64,000 nucleotides of DNA from Geothrix sp. 21YS21S-4 (GTDB lineage: Bacteria > Acidobacteriota > Holophagae > Holophagales > Holophagaceae), in NCBI RefSeq assembly GCF_030845995.1, contig NZ_CP132719.1:1550001-1614000 (forward strand), in the 5' to 3' direction. Below, one piece after another: positions 1-10,475 of this stretch. Under the pieces are notes generated by a model. The model was not told where the DNA came from. It did no database searches and worked only from the letters and a program-made list of their open reading frames with translations. Position 1 is the stretch's first letter. Every line of letters starts with the position of its first letter. The translations under genes and the position numbers were made by a program.

Positions 1-2895
1 AGCACCACCACGGCCCCCGCGGGCACCCTTCCGGCCACGTCCGAAGCCCTCACCTGGACCGCCGCCTACGGCAGCAGCAACGACCTGCCCGCCACTGTGG
101 CCGCCGTGGGCGGGAGCCTCGCCACCGGCGCCCTCTACGACGACCTGGGGCGGATGAAGCAGGCGTGGACCACGCCGGGGCAGGCCGCCACCCAGACCGC
201 GTGGACCTACGATCCCTCGGGGAGGATCGTCAAGGAGAACGGGACCAGCTACCTGCTGGATGCGGAAGGCCTGAGGTTCAGACGGTCGAAGGTGGATGGA
301 TCGGTCAATTACACGGTCTATGGCTTCAACCGGGAACCACTCATCACATTCTCAAATGCATTCCCTGGTGATTCAGGAAGCGCGCAGATAATCAATCAAT
401 CGGGGGCTGCGGGGGGCCCCACCTTTACAACGCATGGGGGAAGCAAGGCCCTTCGCATTTGGCATAAGCAGGGAACCAACTGCAGCCTTGGGAGGTCCCT
501 TGGAACCTTTTCAGCCGGCGATGTGGTTACCGCGACGGTTTGGTTTATGGCCCCTCCAGGCGTGCATGGCCAGGTGTTTCTGGGGGATGATGACGGGAAC
601 GACCGCTACGACAACTTTGAACAAACAGCAGTGATGGGGAATGGCCAGTGGCAGTGCATCACCCTCACTCACACCATGACCCATCCGGACGTGATGGCGA
701 TCTACCTCTATGGAGATCGTGACGGCACGACCAGCGACTCTGTCAGCGTGATTTACGACGACGTGTCTGTATCCAGTGCCCTCCAGGGTCTTGTTATGAA
801 CGACAGTTTCGAATCCGGATTGGGCTCCTGGCCAAACGGAGCTGGACAGCTTTGTGAGCTGGTCACGGCTTCCACGGCCACAACCTACAATGGAAGCAAG
901 GCCCTTCGGATTTGGCACAAGCAGGGAACCAATTGCAGCCTTGGGAGACCTCTGGGGACCTTTGCAGCCGGGGATGTCGTCACCGCGGCGGTTTGGTTTA
1001 TGGCCCCTCCAGGCGTACATGGCCAGGTGTTTCTGGGGGATGATGACGGGAACGACCGCTACGACAACTTTGAACAAACAGCGGTAATGGGGAATGGCCA
1101 GTGGCAGCGCATCACGCTCACCCACACCATGACCCATGCGGATCTGATGGCGATCTACCTCTATGGAGATCGTGACGGCACGACCAGCGACTCTGTCAGC
1201 GTGATTTACGACGACGTGTCTGTATCCAGTGCCCTCCAGGGTCTTGTTATGAACGACAGTTTCGAATCCGGATTGGGCTCCTGGCCAAACGGAGCTGGAC
1301 AGCTTTGTGAGCTGGTCACGGCTTCCACGGCCACAACCTACAATGGAAGCAAGGCCCTTCGGATTTGGCACAAGCAGGGAACCAATTGCAGCCTTGGGAG
1401 ACCTCTGGGGACCTTTGCAGCCGGGGATGTCGTCACCGCGGCGGTTTGGTTTATGGCCCCTCCAGGCGTACATGGCCAGGTGTTTCTGGGGGATGATGAC
1501 GGGAACGACCGCTACGACAACTTTGAACAAACAGCGGTAATGGGGAATGGCCAGTGGCAGCGCATCACGCTCACCCACACCATGACCCATGCGGATCTGA
1601 TGGCGATCTACCTCTATGGAGACCGTGACGGGACAACCAGCGACTCCGTCAGCGTGATTTACGATGACGTGTCCGTATCCAGTGCGCTGCAGGGTCTTGT
1701 TATGAATGACAGTTTCGAATCCGGATTGGGCTCCTGGCCCAATACAGCAGGTCAGCTCAATGAAATTGTTCAAGCAACCAATCTCCTTTGGCAGCGATCC
1801 ATGATCTACGGCTTCGGTCAGCTCCTCAGCGAGAGCCGGCCGGATGGGGTGATCTACATCCAGGGGGATCAGGTGGGGAGTCCCAACGTGATCACGAATG
1901 CCAGCGGGGTTCTCGTGAACCGGACGAAGAACCTGCCCTTCGGGGAACGACTGGTGGACGGGTTGCCCAACGCGCCCAAGAGCCTGCGGCGGTTCACCAA
2001 CCACGAGGAGGACCCGGATTCCAACGCGATCTACATGCAGGCAAGGACCTACCTCGCAGGCTACGGGAAGTTCGCCCAGGTCGATCCCGCCTACGACCAG
2101 ACCAAGGAGGATCCCGAGACCTGGAACCTCTACAATTACGTTACGAACAACCCCGTCACCAAGACTGATCCCGATGGCCGAATGACCTCCCAAGGCGCCA
2201 TGCTCGCTTCGACAGGTTCTTACATGGACAACGACGGGCATGTGCATTTCGCGGAGGACATGCTGAGTGGGGCTGCGCAGCAGGCAACCATAGCCACCGA
2301 GCCTCCACAGCAACGCACGACCACAACGGCAGGGGGGAATCAGGGAACCTCAGCGGGAACGACGGGAGGAACCGCTACTCCTGTGGAGGCTCAGGGACCA
2401 GTGGCTCGGACAAGAACCGATGCCTTGGTGAGTTCGATTCCAGTTGAAGTAAAACGAGCGATTCAGAAATCTCTAGATGCCAGTAACTCACCCACAGCCG
2501 ATGACAAAACTGGACGGTTTCACGAAGAAGGGGGGCAATGGGGCAAAGGCGTTGATGGCAATGTCCTCATTTACCCAGCCGTTCCAGGGAAGGTCAGTAA
2601 GCCGGGCGATAAGGAAGCCAATGTTGACTCTGGTCAAGCTGTTGATCAGGAAGGAAAAAATAACAATTTAGCTACGACAGATGGTAAGTGGCACATTCAT
2701 CCGGCAGGAGATGGCTTAAACGGGAAGCGAGGTTTTTTTCAAGGACCCAGTTCAGGAGATTTGAATAGACCTGCCGATGAGTTCTTGCCCACGAATATTG
2801 TTGTGGGTGCCGCGAGCCGTAGAGTCTACTTCTATGATGCTAAGGGCGTAATAGCAGACGTAAGCTTGAGTGACTTCATGAAGGGGGTGAACTGA
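1..2895 (+). CDS. RHS-repeat polymorphic toxin, 3' part, with C-terminal JAB-like domain
   Basis: The frame is open from base 1 with no start, so the gene enters from the left. Order of parts: YD-repeat-like sequence (bases 1-340), three copies of a ~151-residue beta-rich, carbohydrate-binding-like module (to about 1700), the RHS core (about 1800-2180, motif NLYNYVTNNPVTKTDPDG), a Thr/Gly-rich linker, and a variable C-terminal domain (about 2440-2890). That last domain has FHEEGGQWG, then HIHP (2692-2703) and SSGD (2749-2760), which resembles the Glu/HxH/SxxD zinc site of JAB/MPN peptidases. RHS proteins are large secreted shells that release a C-terminal toxin. The peptidase assignment is from motifs only. 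The C-terminal part is more AT-rich than the core, as is usual for exchanged toxin tips. Confidence 0.85.
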   Translation, partial: STTTAPAGTLPATSEALTWTAAYGSSNDLPATVAAVGGSLATGALYDDLGRMKQAWTTPGQAATQTAWTYDPSGRIVKENGTSYLLDAEGLRFRRSKVDGSVNYTVYGFNREPLITFSNAFPGDSGSAQIINQSGAAGGPTFTTHGGSKALRIWHKQGTNCSLGRSLGTFSAGDVVTATVWFMAPPGVHGQVFLGDDDGNDRYDNFEQTAVMGNGQWQCITLTHTMTHPDVMAIYLYGDRDGTTSDSVSVIYDDVSVSSALQGLVMNDSFESGLGSWPNGAGQLCELVTASTATTYNGSKALRIWHKQGTNCSLGRPLGTFAAGDVVTAAVWFMAPPGVHGQVFLGDDDGNDRYDNFEQTAVMGNGQWQRITLTHTMTHADLMAIYLYGDRDGTTSDSVSVIYDDVSVSSALQGLVMNDSFESGLGSWPNGAGQLCELVTASTATTYNGSKALRIWHKQGTNCSLGRPLGTFAAGDVVTAAVWFMAPPGVHGQVFLGDDDGNDRYDNFEQTAVMGNGQWQRITLTHTMTHADLMAIYLYGDRDGTTSDSVSVIYDDVSVSSALQGLVMNDSFESGLGSWPNTAGQLNEIVQATNLLWQRSMIYGFGQLLSESRPDGVIYIQGDQVGSPNVITNASGVLVNRTKNLPFGERLVDGLPNAPKSLRRFTNHEEDPDSNAIYMQARTYLAGYGKFAQVDPAYDQTKEDPETWNLYNYVTNNPVTKTDPDGRMTSQGAMLASTGSYMDNDGHVHFAEDMLSGAAQQATIATEPPQQRTTTTAGGNQGTSAGTTGGTATPVEAQGPVARTRTDALVSSIPVEVKRAIQKSLDASNSPTADDKTGRFHEEGGQWGKGVDGNVLIYPAVPGKVSKPGDKEANVDSGQAVDQEGKNNNLATTDGKWHIHPAGDGLNGKRGFFQGPSSGDLNRPADEFLPTNIVVGAASRRVYFYDAKGVIADVSLSDFMKGVN
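343..1701 (+). repeat. Three tandem 453-bp units inside the RHS gene
   Basis: The unit beginning ATGAACGACAGTTTCGAATC recurs at 796 and 1249, and the next unit boundary is at 1702, giving an exact 453-bp (151-codon) period. Units 796-1248 and 1249-1701 are almost identical in DNA and differ mainly at synonymous sites near their 3' ends. The first unit (about 343-795) matches only from about 435 onward. A diverged relative of the module reappears at about 5202-5530. Near-identity of adjacent copies points to recent duplication or gene conversion. Confidence 0.9.
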
Positions 2896-3302
2896 TGAAA
2901 GCTCGAATCACGATTTTGATAGCCCTATGTATCCTATCTCCAACTCGCTCACTCTGGGGAGTGGAGAAGAAAGGAATGGACCATATTCCAATTATTTCTT
3001 CTGCCAAACTACCCATTTATCCTGCTAATGCTCGAATCGCGAATATTAGTGGCATCGTTAAGGTGAGGGTCTCTACTGATGGCATTTCTGTGGCGAAGGT
3101 CACCTCGCTTGAGGGCCCGCCAATGCTTGTAGGTGCTGTAAAAGATATGATTTCTGAATGGAAATTCCTTCAACACGAACCTGCGGAGTTCACCGTTACG
3201 ATCCAGTATCTTCTAACGACATGTCCGGTTCGCGTTAGTGATGTCGTTGTCTTCGATTTAGAAAAGAAGATTGTAATTAAGGGAGTTCGAACGAAAGCCT
3301 AG
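2895..3302 (+). CDS. Small secreted TonB-C-terminal-domain-like protein, candidate immunity protein
   Basis: A 135-residue protein whose ATG overlaps the RHS stop (TGATG), so the two are probably translationally coupled. It starts with a signal-peptide-like segment (MKARITILIALCILSPTRS). Residues about 35-110 (YPANARIANISGIVKVRVS ... MISEWKFLQ) resemble the TonB C-terminal fold, in which a Y-P-x-A-R motif, a G-x-V-x-V-x-V strand and a late W-x-F are typical. There is no membrane anchor long enough for a true TonB energy transducer. Its position directly after a toxin tip suggests a periplasmic immunity role; this is inferred from context. Base composition is AT-rich compared with the RHS core. 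Confidence 0.65.
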   Translation: MKARITILIALCILSPTRSLWGVEKKGMDHIPIISSAKLPIYPANARIANISGIVKVRVSTDGISVAKVTSLEGPPMLVGAVKDMISEWKFLQHEPAEFTVTIQYLLTTCPVRVSDVVVFDLEKKIVIKGVRTKA

Positions 3303-3350
3303 GTGGATTGAAGATTTCTTCTCTATCCAACCTCTCAGAGGACGGAATAA

Positions 3351-4631
3351 ACCTACATCCTGACGGCCTACAACGATACGGGCTCCTCCACGGCGCAGGT
3401 GACGGTCACCGTGGACGAGGGAACCCTACCGCCGGGAAACCCCTCCACGGGGCATAACCTGATCTACGGGTTCGACCAACTCATCAGCGAAAACCGTTCG
3501 GATGGGGTGATCTACATCCAGGGGGATCAGGTGGGCAGCCCCAACCTGATCACGAATGCCAGCGGGGTTCTCGTGAACCGGACCAAGAACCTGCCCTTCG
3601 GGGAACGGCTGGTGGACGGGTTGCCCGGCGCGCCCAAGAGCCTGCGGCGGTTCACCAACCACGAGGAGGACCCCGATTCCAACGCGATCTACATGCAGGC
3701 AAGGACCTACCTCGCAGGCTACGGCAAGTTCGCCCAAGTGGATCCCGCTTACGACCAGACCAAGGACGATCCTGAAACGTGGAACCTCTACAATTACGTC
3801 ACGAACAATCCTGTCACCAAGACTGATCCCGATGGGCGAATGACCTCCCAAGGCGCCATGCTCCTTTCCACGGGTTCCTACATGGACAAGGATGGCCACG
3901 TGCATTTCGCGGAGGACATGGTTAGTGGAGCTGCACAGCAATCGAAGGCGGCCACCGAGCCTCCCGAGCAACGCACGACCGTGACGGCGGAGGGGAATCA
4001 AGGAACTGCCGGCGGAGCGCAAGGAGGGGGTGGTACTCCCATAGAAGCGCAGAGGCCGTCAGTGGAAACGGGCGGAATCCCAGCCCTGACATCTGAACAA
4101 CAGAATGGGACGAAAGATGTCCTTAGCGGTTCCGGGGCCCTGATGAAGAACGGGACCCCTCCACTCCAGCCGAGCCCAGATCAGGACGTGGTGACTCTCG
4201 TGAGTCGCCCGGTTGATACAACTGGAATGGGGGGAGTGAAGGGTTTAGTTGTGGGGATGTTCGAGCACTCCGGGACGGTGATTCAGACAAAAACCGGAGA
4301 TTACGTGGTGCAATCGGGGCCTGCTCAGGATGGATCGGGGCAGAATCTGGCCAATGTACAGCGTTTTGATTCAGGCAAGGGAGTATCTACCTTTGCGCAG
4401 GGTGGGCAGGTGACAATTGTTGCCAAATGGTTTGTCTCATCGGGTAGCATTACGCCTGCAATGGTGAATGGGTTGGTTAAACAATGGAACGGAATGAACC
4501 ACCCCTATAACGCTCAAAATGGGAGTACCACCTGCAATACATTCTCCAGGTGGTTTGAGGGGAGGCTTGGGCTTCAAGTCCCCTCTAACACTTCCTTCTG
4601 GATGCGTGGGTGGAATACGGTGATTCCATGA
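3351..4631 (+). pseudogene. Displaced RHS 3' cassette (orphan tip) with a cysteine-hydrolase-like C-terminus
   Basis: The reading frame opens right after an in-frame TAA (3348-3350) and starts mid-protein (TYILTAYNDTGSSTAQV), matching the segment at about 5841. It has no plausible start codon or signal. It carries the RHS core copy (about 3440-3840) and a different tip. The tip contains EHSGTVIQTKTGDYVV and, about 90 residues later, STTCNTFSRWF. A His-bearing strand followed by a Cys-Asn-x-Phe helix is what permuted NlpC/P60-like or LRAT-like cysteine hydrolases look like; this is tentative. Such orphan tips are known in RHS loci as a silent store that can recombine onto the main gene. The GTG at 3399 could serve as a start but has no good ribosome site. 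Confidence 0.7.
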
Positions 4632-4642
4632 GAGGAGCGGTC

Positions 4643-5167
4643 ATGCACTTGAAGTTGATAGCTGCGATAGTTTTTGCGGCAAGTGGAGTTGAGATGAATG
4701 CACAACAGGCTCTATTGCTAGATAGTTGGAGTGCTATTGCGTACAAAAACTTCAAAATCTCGTCCATAGAATTAAAGGTATCTAATGATGAGAAGACATT
4801 TCTATATGACGGACAAACCTACCCTTATAGTGGGCAGGCTTACTGGGCCATGGTGGAGAACAATCGGAAGAAATTCAATGTTCTCGACCACATCAGGGTG
4901 GAGAAGGGAAAGCTCTTTTTCGATGGGGTTGTGATGGATGTGGGAGGTCCCGTCGAACAGATCTATCAAGCCTTGAGTTGGGGAGACTCCATCGCTTGTT
5001 TGGGATACATTCCACATACCCCGAAGGCATGGTGGGAGCCTAAAAAGGCGCATGCGATCTTCGTGTTCTCTCCAACGGAAAAGCAGGGGAGTTACTTGGG
5101 ACTGACACTTGCAGGCAAGGTCAATTACCAACTCACATTGATTGACCCTGTTGAAAAAGGGGAATGA
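4643..5167 (+). CDS. Secreted hypothetical protein, candidate immunity to the orphan RHS tip
   Basis: A 174-residue protein starting at the ATG at 4643, chosen because GAGGAG (4632-4637) sits 5 bases upstream. The RHS cassette stop is at 4629-4631. The N-terminus MHLKLIAAIVFAASGVEMNA looks like a signal peptide. The rest is soluble and rich in aromatic residues, with no family I recognise. The codon and base composition is AT-rich like the preceding toxin tip. Position immediately after a toxin-like C-terminus suggests immunity. An ATG at 4628 that overlaps the RHS stop is an alternative start. Confidence 0.6.
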   Translation: MHLKLIAAIVFAASGVEMNAQQALLLDSWSAIAYKNFKISSIELKVSNDEKTFLYDGQTYPYSGQAYWAMVENNRKKFNVLDHIRVEKGKLFFDGVVMDVGGPVEQIYQALSWGDSIACLGYIPHTPKAWWEPKKAHAIFVFSPTEKQGSYLGLTLAGKVNYQLTLIDPVEKGE

Positions 5168-5201
5168 TCCCACTTGAAAGAAGTAACCATTGACCCTCTA
5201 G

Positions 5202-6335
5202 CTTTCCCCCGGCACCTACGTAGCCATGTTCCTGGGCAACGACAGCGGCCCGAACACCTATGACAACGCCACTTGGATCGCGGTCCGAGGCAACGGGGAA
5301 TGGCAGCAGATCACGCTCAGCCAGCGGATGACCCACGCGGACAATATGGTGGTGGCCGTCTACGCGGAGACCTCGTGGATGCCCTCCAGCGGCACGGCCA
5401 CGGAGGCGGACAGCGTCCTCTACGAGGATGTCGTGGCGGCCAGCATCCAGCGAGGCGTGGTGCTGCAGGAAGGTTTCAAGAACGGGATCGAGGCCTGGGG
5501 AACGGCCGGGCAGCCTGTGGAGGTGGCGACCGCCTCCATCGGAGGCTCCATCCTGATGGCCGCCGAAAGCACGGCCACCAGCAAGGGCGTCGCCGTTGTC
5601 GCGGGAGGGAAGACGGATCTCTCGAAGAAGCCCGGGGAGGGCATCGAGATGGCGCTGGGGCACTCGACGCCGTGGATTTCTCTCACGGCAGAGCCTTCCA
5701 CGATCCGGCCCGCAGGAAGCGCGGTCCTCACCTGCGACGTGATCAACGCGACCTATTCCGAGCTGTCGGAGTATGGCGCCTTGGGCTATTCCGACGACGA
5801 GCTGATCGAATACGTCACGGTGAGGCCCAGCACCACGACCACCTACATCCTGACGGCCTACAACGACGCGGGGTCCTCGACGGCGCAGGTGACGGTCACC
5901 GTGGACGACGGAACCCCGCCGCCGGGAACTCCCTCCACGGGGCACAACCTGATCTACGGGTTCGGCCAGCTCATCAGCGAGAGCCGTCCGGATGGGGTGA
6001 TCTACATTCAGGGAGACCAAGTCGGGAGCCCCAACCTGATCACGAATGCCAGCGGGGTTCTCGTGAACCGGACGAAGAACCTGCCCTTCGGGGAACGACT
6101 GATGGACGGGCTGCCCGGCGCGCCCAAGAGCCTGCGGCGGTTCACCAACCACGAGGAGGACCCGGATTCCAACGCGATCTACATGCAGGCGAGAACCTAT
6201 CTGGCCGGCTACGGCAAGTTCGCCCAGGTGGATCCCGCCTACGACCAGACCAAGGATGATCCTGAAACGTGGAACCTCTACAATTATCAACGAGGCCCGC
6301 AAAAGCGGGCCTCGTTGATTGGTGAGCGGCATTGA
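5202..6335 (+). pseudogene. Second displaced RHS cassette, truncated inside the core
   Basis: The frame opens just after an in-frame TAG (5199-5201) in the middle of the carbohydrate-binding-like module (FLGNDSGPNTYDN..., related to the 453-bp repeats). It runs through an Ig-like segment and the RHS core, and loses homology right after NLYNY. The other two copies continue VTNNPVTKTDPDG. Here the reading frame runs into a perfect hairpin and stops at 6333-6335 after 15 unrelated residues. There is no start codon context, no toxin tip and no immunity gene, so it looks like a dead remnant at the edge of the locus. Confidence 0.75.
6286..6319. terminator. Perfect 15-bp hairpin between RHS remnant and icd
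   Basis: Arms 6286-6300 and 6305-6319 are perfect complements around an AAAA loop. There is no clear T-run on either side. It lies 26 bases beyond the icd stop and is also read as the last codons of the RHS remnant, so it probably insulates the two convergent units. Confidence 0.7.
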
Positions 6336-6344
6336 AACCTCGAA

Positions 6345-8645
<2,301 letters not shown>

Positions 8646-8733
8646 TCAAGGCAGGCTCCCACGGCCAAAGCCTTGCCGCAAGCGGGTTTCAGCGGGACAA
8701 CGGAGATTTGGGACTTCGGTCACGGAGCGGATT

Positions 8734-9663
8734 TCAGCCCGCCACCGCCAGGGCCGAGCCGGAAGCGGCCTTCACGGCGCCGCGGGCCACGGTGAAATCC
8801 ATTCGGCCGAGGTTCACCCCGCCGAAGCCCACCTGGAAGATCAGGGTCTCCCCCTGGGCCTGGGGCAGCCGCTTGGGCTCGTCCATGAAGGTGTGGCTGT
8901 GGCCGCCGATGACCACGTCCACGCCCGGCACCGCGGCCGGCAGGCGCAGGTCGTCGTGGGCGGCGTCCTTCAGGTCGAGGCCGAGGTGGGAGAGGACCAC
9001 CACCAGGTCCACCTTCTCCCGCTCGCGGAGGCGCTTCACGATCGGCTTCAGGCTTTCGTAGGGATCCTTCCATACGACGCCCTCGTGGTTCTTGGGCGCC
9101 ACCAGGCCGGTGAAGGCCACGCCCACGCCCGTGATCCCCACCTTCACGCCCGGAAACTGGCGGATCACGTAGGGCTGCAGCCGCTTCTGGAGGGCCAGAG
9201 CCCCCGTGCAGTCGAAGTTGCAGTTCACGAACTGCACCGGCGGGTGGGCGTGCTTGAGCTTCTCCATGGATTCCATGGCTTCCACCAGCAGCGGGACGCC
9301 GTTGTCGAAATCGTGGTTCCCCAGCGTGCCCGCGTCGTAGCCCACCATGCGCATCAGCTGGTAGTCCAGGCGGCCCTTGTAGCGGTTGAAGTAGGGCGTT
9401 CCCTGGAAGGTGTCGCCCGCGTCCAGCAGCAGGACCGGCCCGAGCTGGGCGCGGAGCTGCTTCACCAGCGTGGCGCGGCGGGCCACGCCGCCCTTGCCGC
9501 TGATGGCGCCGTTGCCGGGACCGAAGGGCTCGATCCGGGAGTGGGTGTCGTTGGTGTGCAGGAGGGTGATCCGCCCGGCGGCCGGGCCTTCCGACGCCCG
9601 CAGGGGCACCCGGGAGGCGAGAGCGGCGGCGCCGAGGGAAGCGAGGAAATCGCGGCGGTCCAT
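8734..9663 (-). CDS. 5'-nucleotidase N-terminal metallophosphatase domain, Tat-type signal
   Basis: A 309-residue exported phosphoesterase. The N-terminus MDRRDFLASLGAAALASRVP has the twin-arginine motif. Metal-site motifs of calcineurin-like 5'-nucleotidases (UshA/YfkN family) are visible: LLHTNDTHS, LLDAGDTFQGTP, LGNHDFDNG and IGGHSHTF. It contains only the catalytic domain; the substrate-binding C-terminal domain is encoded by the gene just upstream on the same strand, 8 bases away. The ATG at 9663 was chosen because it gives the Tat signal and follows the upstream stop. Likely hydrolyses nucleotides or other phosphate esters in the periplasm. Confidence 0.85.
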   Translation of the reverse strand: MDRRDFLASLGAAALASRVPLRASEGPAAGRITLLHTNDTHSRIEPFGPGNGAISGKGGVARRATLVKQLRAQLGPVLLLDAGDTFQGTPYFNRYKGRLDYQLMRMVGYDAGTLGNHDFDNGVPLLVEAMESMEKLKHAHPPVQFVNCNFDCTGALALQKRLQPYVIRQFPGVKVGITGVGVAFTGLVAPKNHEGVVWKDPYESLKPIVKRLREREKVDLVVVLSHLGLDLKDAAHDDLRLPAAVPGVDVVIGGHSHTFMDEPKRLPQAQGETLIFQVGFGGVNLGRMDFTVARGAVKAASGSALAVAG

Positions 9664-9671
9664 GGGAGCCT

Positions 9672-10475
9672 CTACCGGAGCTGAAGGGTCTTGTCGCGGA
9701 TGGCGTCCTGGATGGGCGCCGGCACGTCGTAGCGGCCCGGGGCGGGAGCCTGGAGCGGCTGCTTCGCCTTGTCCAGCTCCGCGCACCGGTCCAGGAGGAG
9801 CTGCCGGAGGGTGAGGCCGGTGGTGAAGGGCTTGCGCCCCTTCCGCAGGGTGGGAATGGTGTCGCCCCCGCCGTACAGGTAGTCGCTGGTGGCCACCTTC
9901 ACCACCGCGGCGGGATCGATGGGCCGCCCGTCCTCCCAGGTGACTGTCAGCACCGCCTTGTCGGCGGGGCCTTCGAACTTCGCCTTGACCCCGGAGGAGG
10001 GCTCGCCCCCGCGCCGCAGCAGGCCTTCCTTCACCACCTGGACCACCTCGGCGCCCGTGAGCTCGACCACCACCAGCTCGTTCTCGAAGGGCATCACCTC
10101 GAAGATGTCGCCCACCTTGAGCTTGCCCGGTCGGAGGTTGGCCCGGAGCCCGCCGGAATTGGTGATGGCGAAGGCCACCGGGGCCCCCACCGCGGTTTCC
10201 GCCGCGCGCCGCATCACGTCCGCCACCCAGTAGCCCAGCAGGTTCTCCTCGCCGCGGCGCCCGCGGGCGAGGCCATCCGGCGCCTGGACCAGGGGCTGGT
10301 CGAAGCTGGCCTTGATCTCCGCCGCCAGCGGCGCGATGACCTTTCCGATCTCGGGATCGTCGGGAATGGCTTCGGTGACGGGAAGCACCTCCGCCTTGGC
10401 GGGCTTCACCCCCTGGGCCGCCAGCGGAAGGGAAAGGAGGGAGACGAACAGGGCGCTAAAGAATTTGGACGTCAC
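9672..10475 (-). CDS. 5'-nucleotidase C-terminal domain protein, secreted
   Basis: A 267-residue protein with signal peptide MTSKFFSALFVSLLSLPLAAQ, then the 5_nucleotid_C fold (AITNSGGLRANLRPGKLKVGDIFEVMPFEN, DYLYGGGDTIPTL). In UshA-type enzymes this domain binds the nucleotide base and follows the metallophosphatase domain in one chain. Here it is a separate gene placed before the catalytic one. Its GTG start overlaps the 3' end of the upstream membrane-protein gene by 20 bases. The two halves use different export signals (Sec here, Tat for the partner). Confidence 0.85.
   Translation of the reverse strand: MTSKFFSALFVSLLSLPLAAQGVKPAKAEVLPVTEAIPDDPEIGKVIAPLAAEIKASFDQPLVQAPDGLARGRRGEENLLGYWVADVMRRAAETAVGAPVAFAITNSGGLRANLRPGKLKVGDIFEVMPFENELVVVELTGAEVVQVVKEGLLRRGGEPSSGVKAKFEGPADKAVLTVTWEDGRPIDPAAVVKVATSDYLYGGGDTIPTLRKGRKPFTTGLTLRQLLLDRCAELDKAKQPLQAPAPGRYDVPAPIQDAIRDKTLQLR

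Noticed and set aside
511-2313. Long minus-strand ORF opposite the RHS gene
   Set aside because: Mirrors the RHS repeats; GC-rich antisense frame with no recognisable protein features.
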